DNA of 64,000 nucleotides from Candidatus Saccharimonadota bacterium (GTDB taxonomy: Bacteria; Patescibacteriota; Saccharimonadia; Saccharimonadales; Saccharimonadaceae): NCBI GenBank assembly GCA_024697865.1, contig JAILSC010000016.1:47124-111123 (forward strand), in the 5' to 3' direction. A program made the position numbers and the translations under genes. Below, one piece after another: positions 16,031-24,390 of the stretch (positions within the stretch are counted from its first letter, which is position 1; every line of letters starts with the position of its first letter). The notes below the pieces were generated by a model. The model saw only the letters and a list, made by a program, of their open reading frames with translations. It was not told the origin of the DNA and ran no database searches.

Positions 16031-16460
16031 CTGATACCTCACTGTCTACTACATACTCGCCGCCAAAATGCGCAGAGTCTATGCTTAAATTGAGGTTGAA
16101 CCCACCATCTGTTTTGTCACGGACTTTGCCATAGGCCTCCTCTTTTATCGCTTTATATGCGGTTGGATCTCCAGTCTCTAGCACCCTGTTTATCACACTG
16201 ACATCCATCGCAGTCTCAATAGTGCGTTTCCCGCCTTCAACCCCTAGTTTGTTTAATTTTTCCATAATTTCTGGGTTTTTTACGGCTAGATCCAAAATCA
16301 TCAACACCTGCTCTTGTCGGTCTCTCTTTTCTCGGCGAGCTTTGCCACTTGCAATACCACCTTTTTGTGTTATTGCTCGGAGTTCGCTCGGAGTTCGCTC
16401 GGAGTTCGGCACGAGGTTCTTGGCGTTGTTTCTTGGCTTAAGATTTTGCTCATTTGCCAT
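16023..16460 (-). CDS. Terminase small subunit candidate
   Basis: Directly upstream of and overlapping terL; basic helical N-terminus (TPSELRAITQKGGIASGKARREKRDR). Confidence 0.5.
   Translation of the reverse strand: MANEQNLKPRNNAKNLVPNSERTPSELRAITQKGGIASGKARREKRDRQEQVLMILDLAVKNPEIMEKLNKLGVEGGKRTIETAMDVSVINRVLETGDPTAYKAIKEEAYGKVRDKTDGGFNLNLSIDSAHFGGEYVVDSEVSDE
16375..16407. repeat. Three perfect tandem 11-bp repeats inside the candidate terS
   Basis: GCTCGGAGTTC x3. Confidence 0.9.
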
Positions 16461-16750
16461 TATTTACCTCCGTTTATTTCGATATTATTTTGGATCTCAT
16501 CATCGCTCATATCGAGCGCAGAGTCTATATTTGCCTTACATTCGCCTTCGTCCCGTCCATACAATACACATATTCGTTCGGCTGCCGATCTGACACTCTG
16601 GTTTGTAACTAGCTCGTGGTATAGCATAGCAATTGAAACCCCTACCACAAATGTCAGTAAAATGTGCATCGTCTCTTTGCCTAGCCAACGCAACCTTTTG
16701 TGGCCTTTTCTCTTGCTCCAAGCGTGTATCTCTGTATAGCTCTTAGTCAT
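16460..16750 (-). CDS. Phage single-TM hypothetical protein
   Basis: 96 aa; TM MHILLTFVVGVSIAMLYHELV. Confidence 0.5.
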   Translation of the reverse strand: MTKSYTEIHAWSKRKGHKRLRWLGKETMHILLTFVVGVSIAMLYHELVTNQSVRSAAERICVLYGRDEGECKANIDSALDMSDDEIQNNIEINGGK

Positions 16751-17051
16751 GTTCCTTCTTTGATTTTATCCGTCCATCGCCCCGAGCGGGTAGTCTTGCC
16801 TCTTTAATATAGCTCGTAACTCCAAACCGGTTAGCGTATTTATAAACGTCGAAAATGCTTTGTAAGTTTGCTCTTTTCATTTCTTTTCTAAAGTCCTCCC
16901 AGATTTTGTAGTAGCCGTTCGGTGCGCCATATCGATGGAATACTACTGTCATAGTTGGTGTCTCGACTATTACGGTGTATGCCCCACCGAATATGACCTT
17001 GCCCCAATTTAGCTTACGTTCCTTTTGTGACCCAGCTTTGAAACGTCCCAC
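16743..17051 (-). CDS. Phage hypothetical protein
   Basis: 102 aa, overlaps the next gene by a few bases. Confidence 0.45.
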   Translation of the reverse strand: MGRFKAGSQKERKLNWGKVIFGGAYTVIVETPTMTVVFHRYGAPNGYYKIWEDFRKEMKRANLQSIFDVYKYANRFGVTSYIKEARLPARGDGRIKSKKEHD

Positions 17052-17061
17052 TCCATACCTC

Positions 17062-18156
17062 CTAGTCTACGATTCTGCAGAGCCCGGCCCTGCATAAATG
17101 TCTTGCCCGTGCTAGAGTGACGTCGAACGGTGGGGAACAACTGTGCATCAGTTCTTGTCTCTCTAGATCAAAATAATCTTTGATTGGGCGAATTGTGATT
17201 TTCTTCATTCTTGGTTTGTACCTGCTAGGATCATCGACCAGTATTTTATCCCAGCTATCGTTCGGCGGTGTATAAGTAAACTCTTGTTTTGGTTCGAATA
17301 TCTTTTCGGCTACTTCGTCTACATTTCCACAGTCCCAGTCTAATATCAGCTCGGCCTGCTTAGGTATTTTGAGTTCTTTAGTCACGCTTAATGGTGTCCT
17401 AACGACTCTAACCCCATAGCCTAAAGCTTCGTTGATTGAATAGCAATAGGTTTCCATATTGTTACTTATTTGTACTAGCCAGGCGCTGTCAGCGATATAT
17501 GGCCTGACGTCTACTCTTGGCTTCATTATGGCCACATTCGGAGATTCTATTTTGCTCGGCATACTGTTGGTAAATATGGCCCAAAAATAGTGGCGGCCAG
17601 TCTTTTCGCAATAACGATCCAGAGCGTCAATTAGTTTTAGTGTCCTATCTCCTCCCTTTGTTCTGTCTTCTAACCTACAAGCTGAGACAAGTCGCACCAC
17701 TTTGTCTGGCTTCTCTAGAGTCAGTGGGTTGTAGCTATATTCCACTGGCTTGTCTACATTCTGCAATTCTTCCTGCTCGATTATTTTAGCCTTAGCATAT
17801 TTACTGACCCCCATTATCTTTTGGATCTTAGGGTGGTCAATCGGTGGTTTATAACCCAGCTCTTGGTAGATCGCATGACACACAAAAATATATTCGTCAG
17901 CTTCTACTTGTTCTATAGCATCAACATTGAAGTTGAAAAATGCTTTTTTGGCGTAGTATTTCACGCCCAGCTCTCTTTTTACGCATCTTACATACCTTCT
18001 GAGCCTGATCAGCTGTTCATAGTCGCATTGGTCATACATTACCGTCAAGTCATATTTGTGATATTTTTTGGCTAGCTCATATAAGAATTGCTCCGTGCCA
18101 CCTATGCTATTGATGAACCGGAAGTAGAATAGGTTAGAGTAGCACTCTTTTTTCAT
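17062..18156 (-). CDS. GT-B type glycosyltransferase (phage-encoded)
   Basis: NSIGGTEQFLYELAKKY...; RLVSACRLEDRTKGGDRTLKLIDAL...; AWLVQISNNMETYCYSINEALGYGVRVVRTPLSV. Confidence 0.65.
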   Translation of the reverse strand: MKKECYSNLFYFRFINSIGGTEQFLYELAKKYHKYDLTVMYDQCDYEQLIRLRRYVRCVKRELGVKYYAKKAFFNFNVDAIEQVEADEYIFVCHAIYQELGYKPPIDHPKIQKIMGVSKYAKAKIIEQEELQNVDKPVEYSYNPLTLEKPDKVVRLVSACRLEDRTKGGDRTLKLIDALDRYCEKTGRHYFWAIFTNSMPSKIESPNVAIMKPRVDVRPYIADSAWLVQISNNMETYCYSINEALGYGVRVVRTPLSVTKELKIPKQAELILDWDCGNVDEVAEKIFEPKQEFTYTPPNDSWDKILVDDPSRYKPRMKKITIRPIKDYFDLERQELMHSCSPPFDVTLARARHLCRAGLCRIVD

Positions 18157-18554
18157 TTCCCACCTCCTAATAATTCTGGGTTTTCGTGGATGTTGCCAAT
18201 AACCTCAACTTCCTCTTCGCTCCAGTCCTCAAATTCTTCGACTAGCCCGCCTTTACATTTTGCCCAGAATTTAGTGCATAGTTCACTATATCCCACCATA
18301 AATGTTGGCTTTATTCCTTTGAATTTGACTATATCCCCCTCATAGATCTCTTTGCCGTTCTTGTCTTTGAGGCCTGTGTGTTGCTCAACTACAAAAGCCT
18401 CTTGCCTTACCTCTGGAACAATAGTATTGCCAAAGTCTGAGAACACTTTTCCACGAGAACTTACATAAAAATCTCCTATGTAATTATAAGGAAACTTATA
18501 GTTGTAAGTTTTTTGGTCTTCACTCCAAACCCTAAACTTAATTTCTCTACTCAT
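18153..18554 (-). CDS. YopX family phage protein
   Basis: MSREIKFRVW...QHTGLKDKNGKEIYEGDIVKF...VIGNIHENPELL. Confidence 0.85.
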   Translation of the reverse strand: MSREIKFRVWSEDQKTYNYKFPYNYIGDFYVSSRGKVFSDFGNTIVPEVRQEAFVVEQHTGLKDKNGKEIYEGDIVKFKGIKPTFMVGYSELCTKFWAKCKGGLVEEFEDWSEEEVEVIGNIHENPELLGGGK

Positions 18555-18557
18555 TCT

Positions 18558-19001
18558 TCACCTCCGAAAACAAATATCTAGGTCTTTTATCACAGGGTCA
18601 GCTAGGTTTTCAATATCTACATCAAAGTAGATTGTGTCCAAATCACGACTTATCCCTGTGAACCTAAACCCTTTATCTTTCAGCCGTTTCCAAGCTTTGA
18701 GCTTTTCCACTGCTTTCTCGGCTTCTTCTTTGGTTTCAAAGTAATTACCGATTTCTTTTCTCGCTTGATGCCATATATGACCTGGCTCTTTTGCAGTCTC
18801 TAGAAAAATTTCTCCTCTATCACCGATATACCAATACTTTTTCGGCTTTGGTTCTTCGTAATCTTCCCACTCCTCGTTCAGTTCGGCAAGGGAATTTACA
18901 ACATACAATTTGTCGTCAGTTATAATGTCTATTTGGTTATCTTCAGATAATTGTTTAAGGATTTTGCCTATCTCCCCTGTTTTCTTGTTTCTGAGCTTCA
19001 T
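18558..19001 (-). CDS. Phage hypothetical protein
   Basis: 147 aa; MKLRNKKTGEIGKILKQL... Confidence 0.5.
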   Translation of the reverse strand: MKLRNKKTGEIGKILKQLSEDNQIDIITDDKLYVVNSLAELNEEWEDYEEPKPKKYWYIGDRGEIFLETAKEPGHIWHQARKEIGNYFETKEEAEKAVEKLKAWKRLKDKGFRFTGISRDLDTIYFDVDIENLADPVIKDLDICFRR

Positions 19002-19468
19002 TATTTGCCTCCTTTCATCTTTTTAAGAGCATCTTTTCCACGAGGCGTTTTCACGTAATTGTTTAGAGCTCCCATTAAGCCACCTTTAGACGCTCTATAT
19101 AAGTGGTGTTCTCGCCACCTGTCCTCGGCTTCTTCAAATTTATCGCCAGCAACCTCTTTCAGAAGTGCTACATCCTGTAGCAAATCACTTGTGTATTCAT
19201 CTGCATCTAACTCTGCTACTGCACGCATTAGTTTGGTTGCTAAAACCATAGCGTTATCTCGTGATAGCACAACCTCTCTGTCTTCGTGTTTGCCCCGCTC
19301 ATCTTCTTTTACCCAGAGTTCGATACTTACATTGTGGCCATCCCCGTCTCCTTCCTCACTCCAAAGGTCTCGACGGCGGACAGTTATGGTGTCGTAAATA
19401 TCAAAATCTTCTAACTTTATTTCTCGATTCCCCCAATCAAAATAGAAACATTTATCTGCGTACGCCAT
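19001..19468 (-). CDS. Phage hypothetical protein
   Basis: 155 aa in co-directional cluster. Confidence 0.5.
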   Translation of the reverse strand: MAYADKCFYFDWGNREIKLEDFDIYDTITVRRRDLWSEEGDGDGHNVSIELWVKEDERGKHEDREVVLSRDNAMVLATKLMRAVAELDADEYTSDLLQDVALLKEVAGDKFEEAEDRWREHHLYRASKGGLMGALNNYVKTPRGKDALKKMKGGK

Positions 19469-19470
19469 TA

Positions 19471-19731
19471 TTATTCACCTCCTTTTGGCTCATCTTTTGC
19501 TTTTTCTGCTAAGTCCAAAAGTCTAACTAACATCTCCTTGTCATAGACTTTTATAAAACACTTCTCTTGTATTTCAGGGAGCAATCTTTCTACTGCATTA
19601 TCCCATCGTCTTTTCAGCACATCTTCCAGAACTCTGTTATTTGACTCAAGAATGGCAATTCTGCTTTCAAGTGCGTTCAGCCTATTTACGAGTTCAAGCG
19701 TATCCATTCTGCTTAAATGCCAACTTTTCAT
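19471..19731 (-). CDS. Phage coiled-coil hypothetical protein
   Basis: 86 aa. Confidence 0.45.
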   Translation of the reverse strand: MKSWHLSRMDTLELVNRLNALESRIAILESNNRVLEDVLKRRWDNAVERLLPEIQEKCFIKVYDKEMLVRLLDLAEKAKDEPKGGE

Positions 19732-19889
19732 TCTTCACCTCCTATCCCATATTTCTTAATAAACTTCTTTGCGTGTTTCTCGCATAAATATAATGGATTT
19801 TCCCAATCATCCTTTAGACTGATTCGTATTTTCCCGAGATAATGCTTAGCGACTTTTTTGCAGCCTTTGTGCGAACATTCTGGCATCAT
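19728..19889 (-). CDS. 53-aa putative Zn-binding phage protein (below ORF-track cutoff)
   Basis: MMPECSHKGCKKVAKHYLGKIRISLKDDWENPLYLCEKHAKKFIKKYGIGGEE; stop overlaps next ATG. Confidence 0.5.
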   Translation of the reverse strand: MMPECSHKGCKKVAKHYLGKIRISLKDDWENPLYLCEKHAKKFIKKYGIGGEE

Positions 19890-20509
19890 GATTCTTCACC
19901 TCCAGAATGCAACGCCTGCCAGTTCAAGCTTCCTTCACGGGGCCAGTTGTAGTGTTTTAATACAATGCCGGTGAATACTTCTTTGGGTTTTTTGTCATAT
20001 AATTCATAGCTGAATGGTTGGTCTTCACCATATTTTAGGTTAGGAACCCTAGTGTCTCCTAAGAACTCTCGCCGGATGAACTTCACGGCCCCCACGTATT
20101 CTTTTTTGCTCTTTTTATCTAGATGCCAGATTGTGCCGTCATTGACTTCTAGGTCAAAATAGACTAAGTCGTTCTTGCCGTCTAGATATGGCCGAAATTG
20201 CTCGAAATCGGTTAGATAGTAGTCGTCACTCGATAGGGAAACAATGTATTCTCCCCGTGCCAGATCGAACCCTAAGTTCATGGTAGGCGCTACGCCCTTA
20301 TTCTCATCCCAGCGATGGATGACTGATCCAGTTCCGTCTATCATGTTTTCACGCCACCATTTTAGGGCGATATTCCAGCTGTCGTCTGTCGATCCGTCGT
20401 CTAGTAGTACAACCTGGATATCATCGCCTAGTGGAATGCTGTTTAGCGCCCGCTCTAGCAAGTCTTCTTGGTTATACACTGGTATTATCACGCTTATTTT
20501 CACACTCAT
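19886..20509 (-). CDS. GT2 family (GT-A) glycosyltransferase (phage-encoded)
   Basis: KISVIIPVYNQEDLLERALNSIP...VVLLDDGSTDDSWNIA...LSSDDYY. Confidence 0.85.
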   Translation of the reverse strand: MSVKISVIIPVYNQEDLLERALNSIPLGDDIQVVLLDDGSTDDSWNIALKWWRENMIDGTGSVIHRWDENKGVAPTMNLGFDLARGEYIVSLSSDDYYLTDFEQFRPYLDGKNDLVYFDLEVNDGTIWHLDKKSKKEYVGAVKFIRREFLGDTRVPNLKYGEDQPFSYELYDKKPKEVFTGIVLKHYNWPREGSLNWQALHSGGEES

Positions 20510-20604
20510 CCTATTACTCCCGTTATTACTAATATCCCCATACAGAACAGGAACCCGAGACCGAACCCAACCATGAAAATGTCGCCTTTATTACTCTTAT
20601 CCAT
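20506..20604 (-). CDS. 32-aa TM micropeptide overlapping the GT2 start codon
   Basis: MDKSNKGDIFMVGFGLGFLFCMGILVITGVIG; TGA overlaps the ATG of GT2 (ATGA). Confidence 0.4.
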   Translation of the reverse strand: MDKSNKGDIFMVGFGLGFLFCMGILVITGVIG

Positions 20605-21025
20605 TTATACTCTCCCTCTTTCCGAATAACTTAGCAAAGAATTTTTGCTCTTGTTTATCATTTTCTTTCAAAGCTTTTTTAGCTTCTTTTTCTTCAGCCA
20701 TTTCTCGTTCTTTTCTAACTCGGTAGTATAGTGTGCTCTCAGGTATTTTTAGATATTCAGCCATTTCTCGAATTGAGCAGCCATTTTTATATCCGAGCAT
20801 CACTTTGTCACGGACCTCAAGCCAGCGTTCATTTTTAGCAATACTCCTACGAGATTTAGAACCGCCTTTTCGGCCAGCAATTCGTGCCGCTTCCGGATTC
20901 GATGCGAACCCCCCAGTATGTCCTTTTTGACCACCAAGTTTACCGATTCTTTCATAATAGTCTAGACCATGCTCTTTGTAGATTGTATTGCGGGCCTTTA
21001 TCCCGCCAATTTTGGTACCGCTCAT
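20597..21025 (-). CDS. KGG-motif/HTH phage protein
   Basis: GGQKGHTGGFASNPEAARIAGRKGGSKSRRS plus HTH CSIREMAEYLKIPESTLYYRVRKE. Confidence 0.65.
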   Translation of the reverse strand: MSGTKIGGIKARNTIYKEHGLDYYERIGKLGGQKGHTGGFASNPEAARIAGRKGGSKSRRSIAKNERWLEVRDKVMLGYKNGCSIREMAEYLKIPESTLYYRVRKEREMAEEKEAKKALKENDKQEQKFFAKLFGKRESING

Positions 21026-21265
21026 TTATTTGCCCTCCTCGTCCGGAACCATGTATCCCATATCATTAGCTTTCGGTGTATCGTCGGCATCTATATTCCG
21101 CACCTTTTGATAAGCGTTGTATCCTAAATCCATTGCTTCTTTGATTCGGTTATAGTCTCTACGTGATAAATCCTTCACCAAGTCCATCATTGCGTCAAAT
21201 CGCTCTTCTGCGGGGTCTTCCGTGTAGAATTGTGATCCGTGGTTGGCTCTTTTAAAAAATCCCAT
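21026..21265 (-). CDS. Phage hypothetical protein
   Basis: 79 aa in cluster. Confidence 0.4.
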   Translation of the reverse strand: MGFFKRANHGSQFYTEDPAEERFDAMMDLVKDLSRRDYNRIKEAMDLGYNAYQKVRNIDADDTPKANDMGYMVPDEEGK

Positions 21266-21275
21266 TTTACCTCCT

Positions 21276-21557
21276 TTAGAATATGCTCATGCGAGCTTGT
21301 TTAAAATCTTGATATCTAGCTTCAATAGTCGGCTCTGATGCCTTAATCAGACCGTCCTGCTGAAGTTTTTGTCGAGTGCGCCGGATAGTCTCCGGGCTTG
21401 ACACTCTTTGCAGGTTGTCAAAAAGCGACTCATTGTAATCCCAACCCTCGTCAATCCAAATCAACGAGATCAGGAGCTTATCATCGCTTGCTGCTTTGGG
21501 CGATTTCTTCACCCAGTCGAGGATTCTACTCCTCATGTCCTTTGTGTTGACCTTCAT
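21276..21557 (-). CDS. Phage hypothetical protein (possible winged-helix)
   Basis: SSPETIRRTRQKLQQDGLI. Confidence 0.45.
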   Translation of the reverse strand: MKVNTKDMRSRILDWVKKSPKAASDDKLLISLIWIDEGWDYNESLFDNLQRVSSPETIRRTRQKLQQDGLIKASEPTIEARYQDFKQARMSIF

Positions 21558-21951
21558 GTTTTACCTCCTTTAAATAGTCATCTATTAACCTCTTGGCCTG
21601 GTCAAATCCAAGCGCAAAGTCGGCCATATATCCACGATGTTGCAAATCTGATAGCATGGCCGCTTGCTCGGCTATATGCTCAGAAGACCATTCTCCATTC
21701 TTCTTCTTGAGCCTCGTACCTTCCTTTTTCAGTTCGATAAATAGACCGTGGTACCAATCTCGCCCATGTGGTTGTGGCTCAGCAACAAACATATCTGGCC
21801 AAGCTCTTCGGCCACCATTGAGCCTTTTCTGTTTTACTGCCTGGCCCATTGTCAGCTTGATCCCACTTCCAAAATCAGAGTGGAATATGACTTTTGGATA
21901 CTGTAGCTTTAAGTAATCTGCGACTTGTTGTTGTATGACCGATTCTTTCAT
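21526..21951 (-). CDS. VRR-NUC domain nuclease
   Basis: MKESVIQQQVADYLKLQYP...RRAWPDMFVAEPQ...GLFIELKKEGTRL...HIAEQAAMLSDLQHRGYMADFALGFDQAKRLID. Confidence 0.85.
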   Translation of the reverse strand: MKESVIQQQVADYLKLQYPKVIFHSDFGSGIKLTMGQAVKQKRLNGGRRAWPDMFVAEPQPHGRDWYHGLFIELKKEGTRLKKKNGEWSSEHIAEQAAMLSDLQHRGYMADFALGFDQAKRLIDDYLKEVKHEGQHKGHEE

Positions 21952-22061
21952 GATTGACCCCCAGTCTGCGTTGTTATCTCGAACCCGCAAGTCCTTTTTG
22001 CCGCCTCATTTAAAGCTAACGCCTCTCCTACTGTCAAATCCCTAAATAAGTCATTCATTTT

Positions 22062-22421
22062 TTATCTCCCTACTTTCTCCTTTATTAGCAGGTAACGAAT
22101 CACCCTTTTGTCTCGTCTCAGCTTATTCTCGAACTTAGCCCGGTTTTTAAGCCCCTTGACGTTCCAGAAGTAGTAATAAGCCTCTGTTTCGTCCTCAATT
22201 GGGTAAGCTAACTGTTTCCGGCCGTCGTCTTCAAATAGCCAAATCATGTCACAATATTTTTTTAGTTCTTCGTCTATATCGCTGATAAATTTGGTCTGAT
22301 CGTAGTCTACTTGCACCAGCACGGTAAGCTCGTAGAATTCGGCGTCATCTTGCTCTGTGGCGTCAATTTCGCCGTCTTCCATAGCGTCCCAGTTAGCTTG
22401 CTTGATTTTACTCATCTTCAC
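22062..22421 (-). CDS. Phage hypothetical protein
   Basis: 119 aa in cluster. Confidence 0.45.
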   Translation of the reverse strand: MKMSKIKQANWDAMEDGEIDATEQDDAEFYELTVLVQVDYDQTKFISDIDEELKKYCDMIWLFEDDGRKQLAYPIEDETEAYYYFWNVKGLKNRAKFENKLRRDKRVIRYLLIKEKVGR

Positions 22422-22427
22422 CTCCTT

Positions 22428-22700
22428 TCAACTTGCCTCAGCGTTCAACTTTTTTATAAGGTTTTTGATACCTCTATCGCTACCGATACTTTTAGCAGAC
22501 CACCAGCCTTTATATGGGTATATCTTTCCTGATATTTTGCCTTTTTGGAAGTATATTTCACAATAGGTATAACCAGTTATTTTACACCCTGCTTGCTTTA
22601 AGCGTTTCTCAACATGATCAAAACGAGATGGCTCTACTTTTTCCCTATGTTTTTTCGCTTGCTCTTTCATAAACCGAAAATCATCTGCTAATTCGCTCAT
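22428..22700 (-). CDS. Phage hypothetical protein
   Basis: 90 aa in cluster. Confidence 0.45.
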   Translation of the reverse strand: MSELADDFRFMKEQAKKHREKVEPSRFDHVEKRLKQAGCKITGYTYCEIYFQKGKISGKIYPYKGWWSAKSIGSDRGIKNLIKKLNAEAS

Positions 22701-22857
22701 TTTTCACCTCGTCTTCAAGTTTATTATTTAGCCTATGGTGTATGTTTTTTAAATCTTCTATTTCTACCATGCAATCATAGGCATCATACAAACACAACTC
22801 AGCATCTTTTATATATGACATTGCGCTCTCCAATGCTTCCTCTGTTGTTAAACTCAT
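22681..22857 (-). CDS. 58-aa phage hypothetical (below ORF-track cutoff)
   Basis: MSLTTEEALESAMSYIKDAELCLYDAYDCMVEIEDLKNIHHRLNNKLEDEVKNERISR; overlaps next ORF. Confidence 0.4.
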   Translation of the reverse strand: MSLTTEEALESAMSYIKDAELCLYDAYDCMVEIEDLKNIHHRLNNKLEDEVKNERISR

Positions 22858-23567
22858 TCTTCTCCCCCTCTACTTGCTGTAATTACTGCAAGTCTGTCGC
22901 TTAATTCCGCTTGTAATTTTTCGGAGTTCAATTTCGCCTTCATTTTGTCTTTTTTGGCGATAACCTCGTCTTCATTACGAATTGGACCGAGCCCTACGTA
23001 TATCTCTTTTAGCTCGTCAATATCCTTGGCTTGTTCTAATTGTTTTTTGGCAATACCAATTTCTCTGATGCTGTATCTAGACTTAGGTTTGTCTATGACT
23101 TCGGCTGCCACTGCGTCCATTTCTTCGGCTGGCGTAGTTTCGTAGCCGGCAACTTTGAGCAACCACCCGATTTTCATCCGGTAAGCTTTACCAACTGCTC
23201 TAGTCTGTGCCATACTGGCCACAGCATATTCATCAAAACCAGTCTTGCCATTCTCTTTATTGGTGCAGATAGCCACTCCATAGCCGACTTTTTTGCCTTC
23301 AGCGTCTCTAAGACTTACTTCTGCCCGATATTTGTAGTTCTTGCCGTCACTTAAGTTCTCAACATTCTCTACAATTGGGAATGTTCCAGTGAACGCTCCG
23401 GCAATTTGCCAGCCTTCTACGTTGACATAATTCTTGCCCTTAATACTGGTGAACAAGTTGTTCTGAACGATCAAGTCTTTTAGGTTCGTCGCAAAGTCCA
23501 TGACGGCGCTAGGGCTAGATAAGTTGACCTGCTCAGTCTTGGTTGCAATTTCGTTAGTCTTAGCCAT
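22854..23567 (-). CDS. Phage DNA-metabolism-associated protein (GW...MAQTRAVGKA motif family)
   Basis: YVNVEGWQIAGAFTG...EVSLRDAEGKKVGYGVAICTNKE...YAVASMAQTRAVGKAYRMKIGWLLKVAGYETTPAEEMDA; seen in many phages, often near recombination genes. Confidence 0.6.
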   Translation of the reverse strand: MAKTNEIATKTEQVNLSSPSAVMDFATNLKDLIVQNNLFTSIKGKNYVNVEGWQIAGAFTGTFPIVENVENLSDGKNYKYRAEVSLRDAEGKKVGYGVAICTNKENGKTGFDEYAVASMAQTRAVGKAYRMKIGWLLKVAGYETTPAEEMDAVAAEVIDKPKSRYSIREIGIAKKQLEQAKDIDELKEIYVGLGPIRNEDEVIAKKDKMKAKLNSEKLQAELSDRLAVITASRGGEE

Positions 23568-24158
23568 TTTGGACTCCTAACACTCGCTGAGCGATCCTGC
23601 GGCCTTCATTGAAGAAGTCATTTGAGACCTTTATAATGTCCGTGTGCTTGATTTCTTTGACCTCGATTTTCATTTTTTCTCCCTTCGTTAAAATTTTTCT
23701 AATGCATCTGCCCTGTCGTTGGTTCGCATTTCGTCGTTGCGCTCGTCTATTTCATGCAGACGCTCTTGGACTAATCGGTCCGTGTAGTCGTTGATAAGTT
23801 CTTGTCGTTCCATTACGCTAGCTCCTTCCTAGCCTTGACAGCTGCTAGCGCTAGAATTATGTTTTTTGTAGTTTGCATCTTTTTTCTCCCTTCGTTTTCG
23901 CTCAGCCGGCCTCGCAGTGAACCGGCCGAGCACTTAAGATTGATATTTGAGGCTTTTGGCTCTGTTATCTCCCAGCTTCTTTAATCCTTGAGCGTGAGTA
24001 GTTTCTGCCCTTTTTAATGCCTACGAGGATAAAACTTTGAACCTGGGGTTTCGTCCTCGTCTAGCACTAAAATCACCCGGCTCTATCTGGCCGGGTGTTT
24101 CCACACTTTACTGAAACGTAAGAACATGCTAAAATAGGGGTAGGAGTTATTTTATTTT

Positions 24159-24386
24159 ATGGAAATAGGAAGTTTTCTAGAAATTATAATCTTTATCACC
24201 GCTATTTTGACTGTCTTGTTGATTTTGGTCCAAACACGTGGCGCAGCTATGGGTGCAGGGTTCGGTAGTTCAAGTGAGCTTTACACTACACGTCGCGGCC
24301 TAGAGAAGTCCCTCTTCGTTACGACCGTTATCACGTCGACTATTTTCGCGGCATCAATCTTAGGTTTATTAATAATTCCATCATAA
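24159..24386 (+). CDS. secG: Preprotein translocase subunit SecG
   Basis: 75 aa, two TM, QTRGAAMGAGFGSSSELYTTRRGLEKSLF. Confidence 0.85.
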   Translation: MEIGSFLEIIIFITAILTVLLILVQTRGAAMGAGFGSSSELYTTRRGLEKSLFVTTVITSTIFAASILGLLIIPS

Positions 24387-24390
24387 TATT

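Noticed and set aside
16371-16410. Possible CRISPR-like repeat
   Set aside because: Three contiguous 11-bp units with no spacers; coding iterons, not CRISPR.
24000-24042. tRNA-like fragment (7-bp ACGAGGA/TCCTCGT stem with GGTTCAAA)
   Set aside because: Only about 38 nt, no D or anticodon arm; simple hairpin or coding remnant.
1-24100. Recoded (UGA=Gly) genetic code as in some other Patescibacteria
   Set aside because: UGA acts as an ordinary stop at many tight gene overlaps (ATGA) and ORFs are full length with the standard code.
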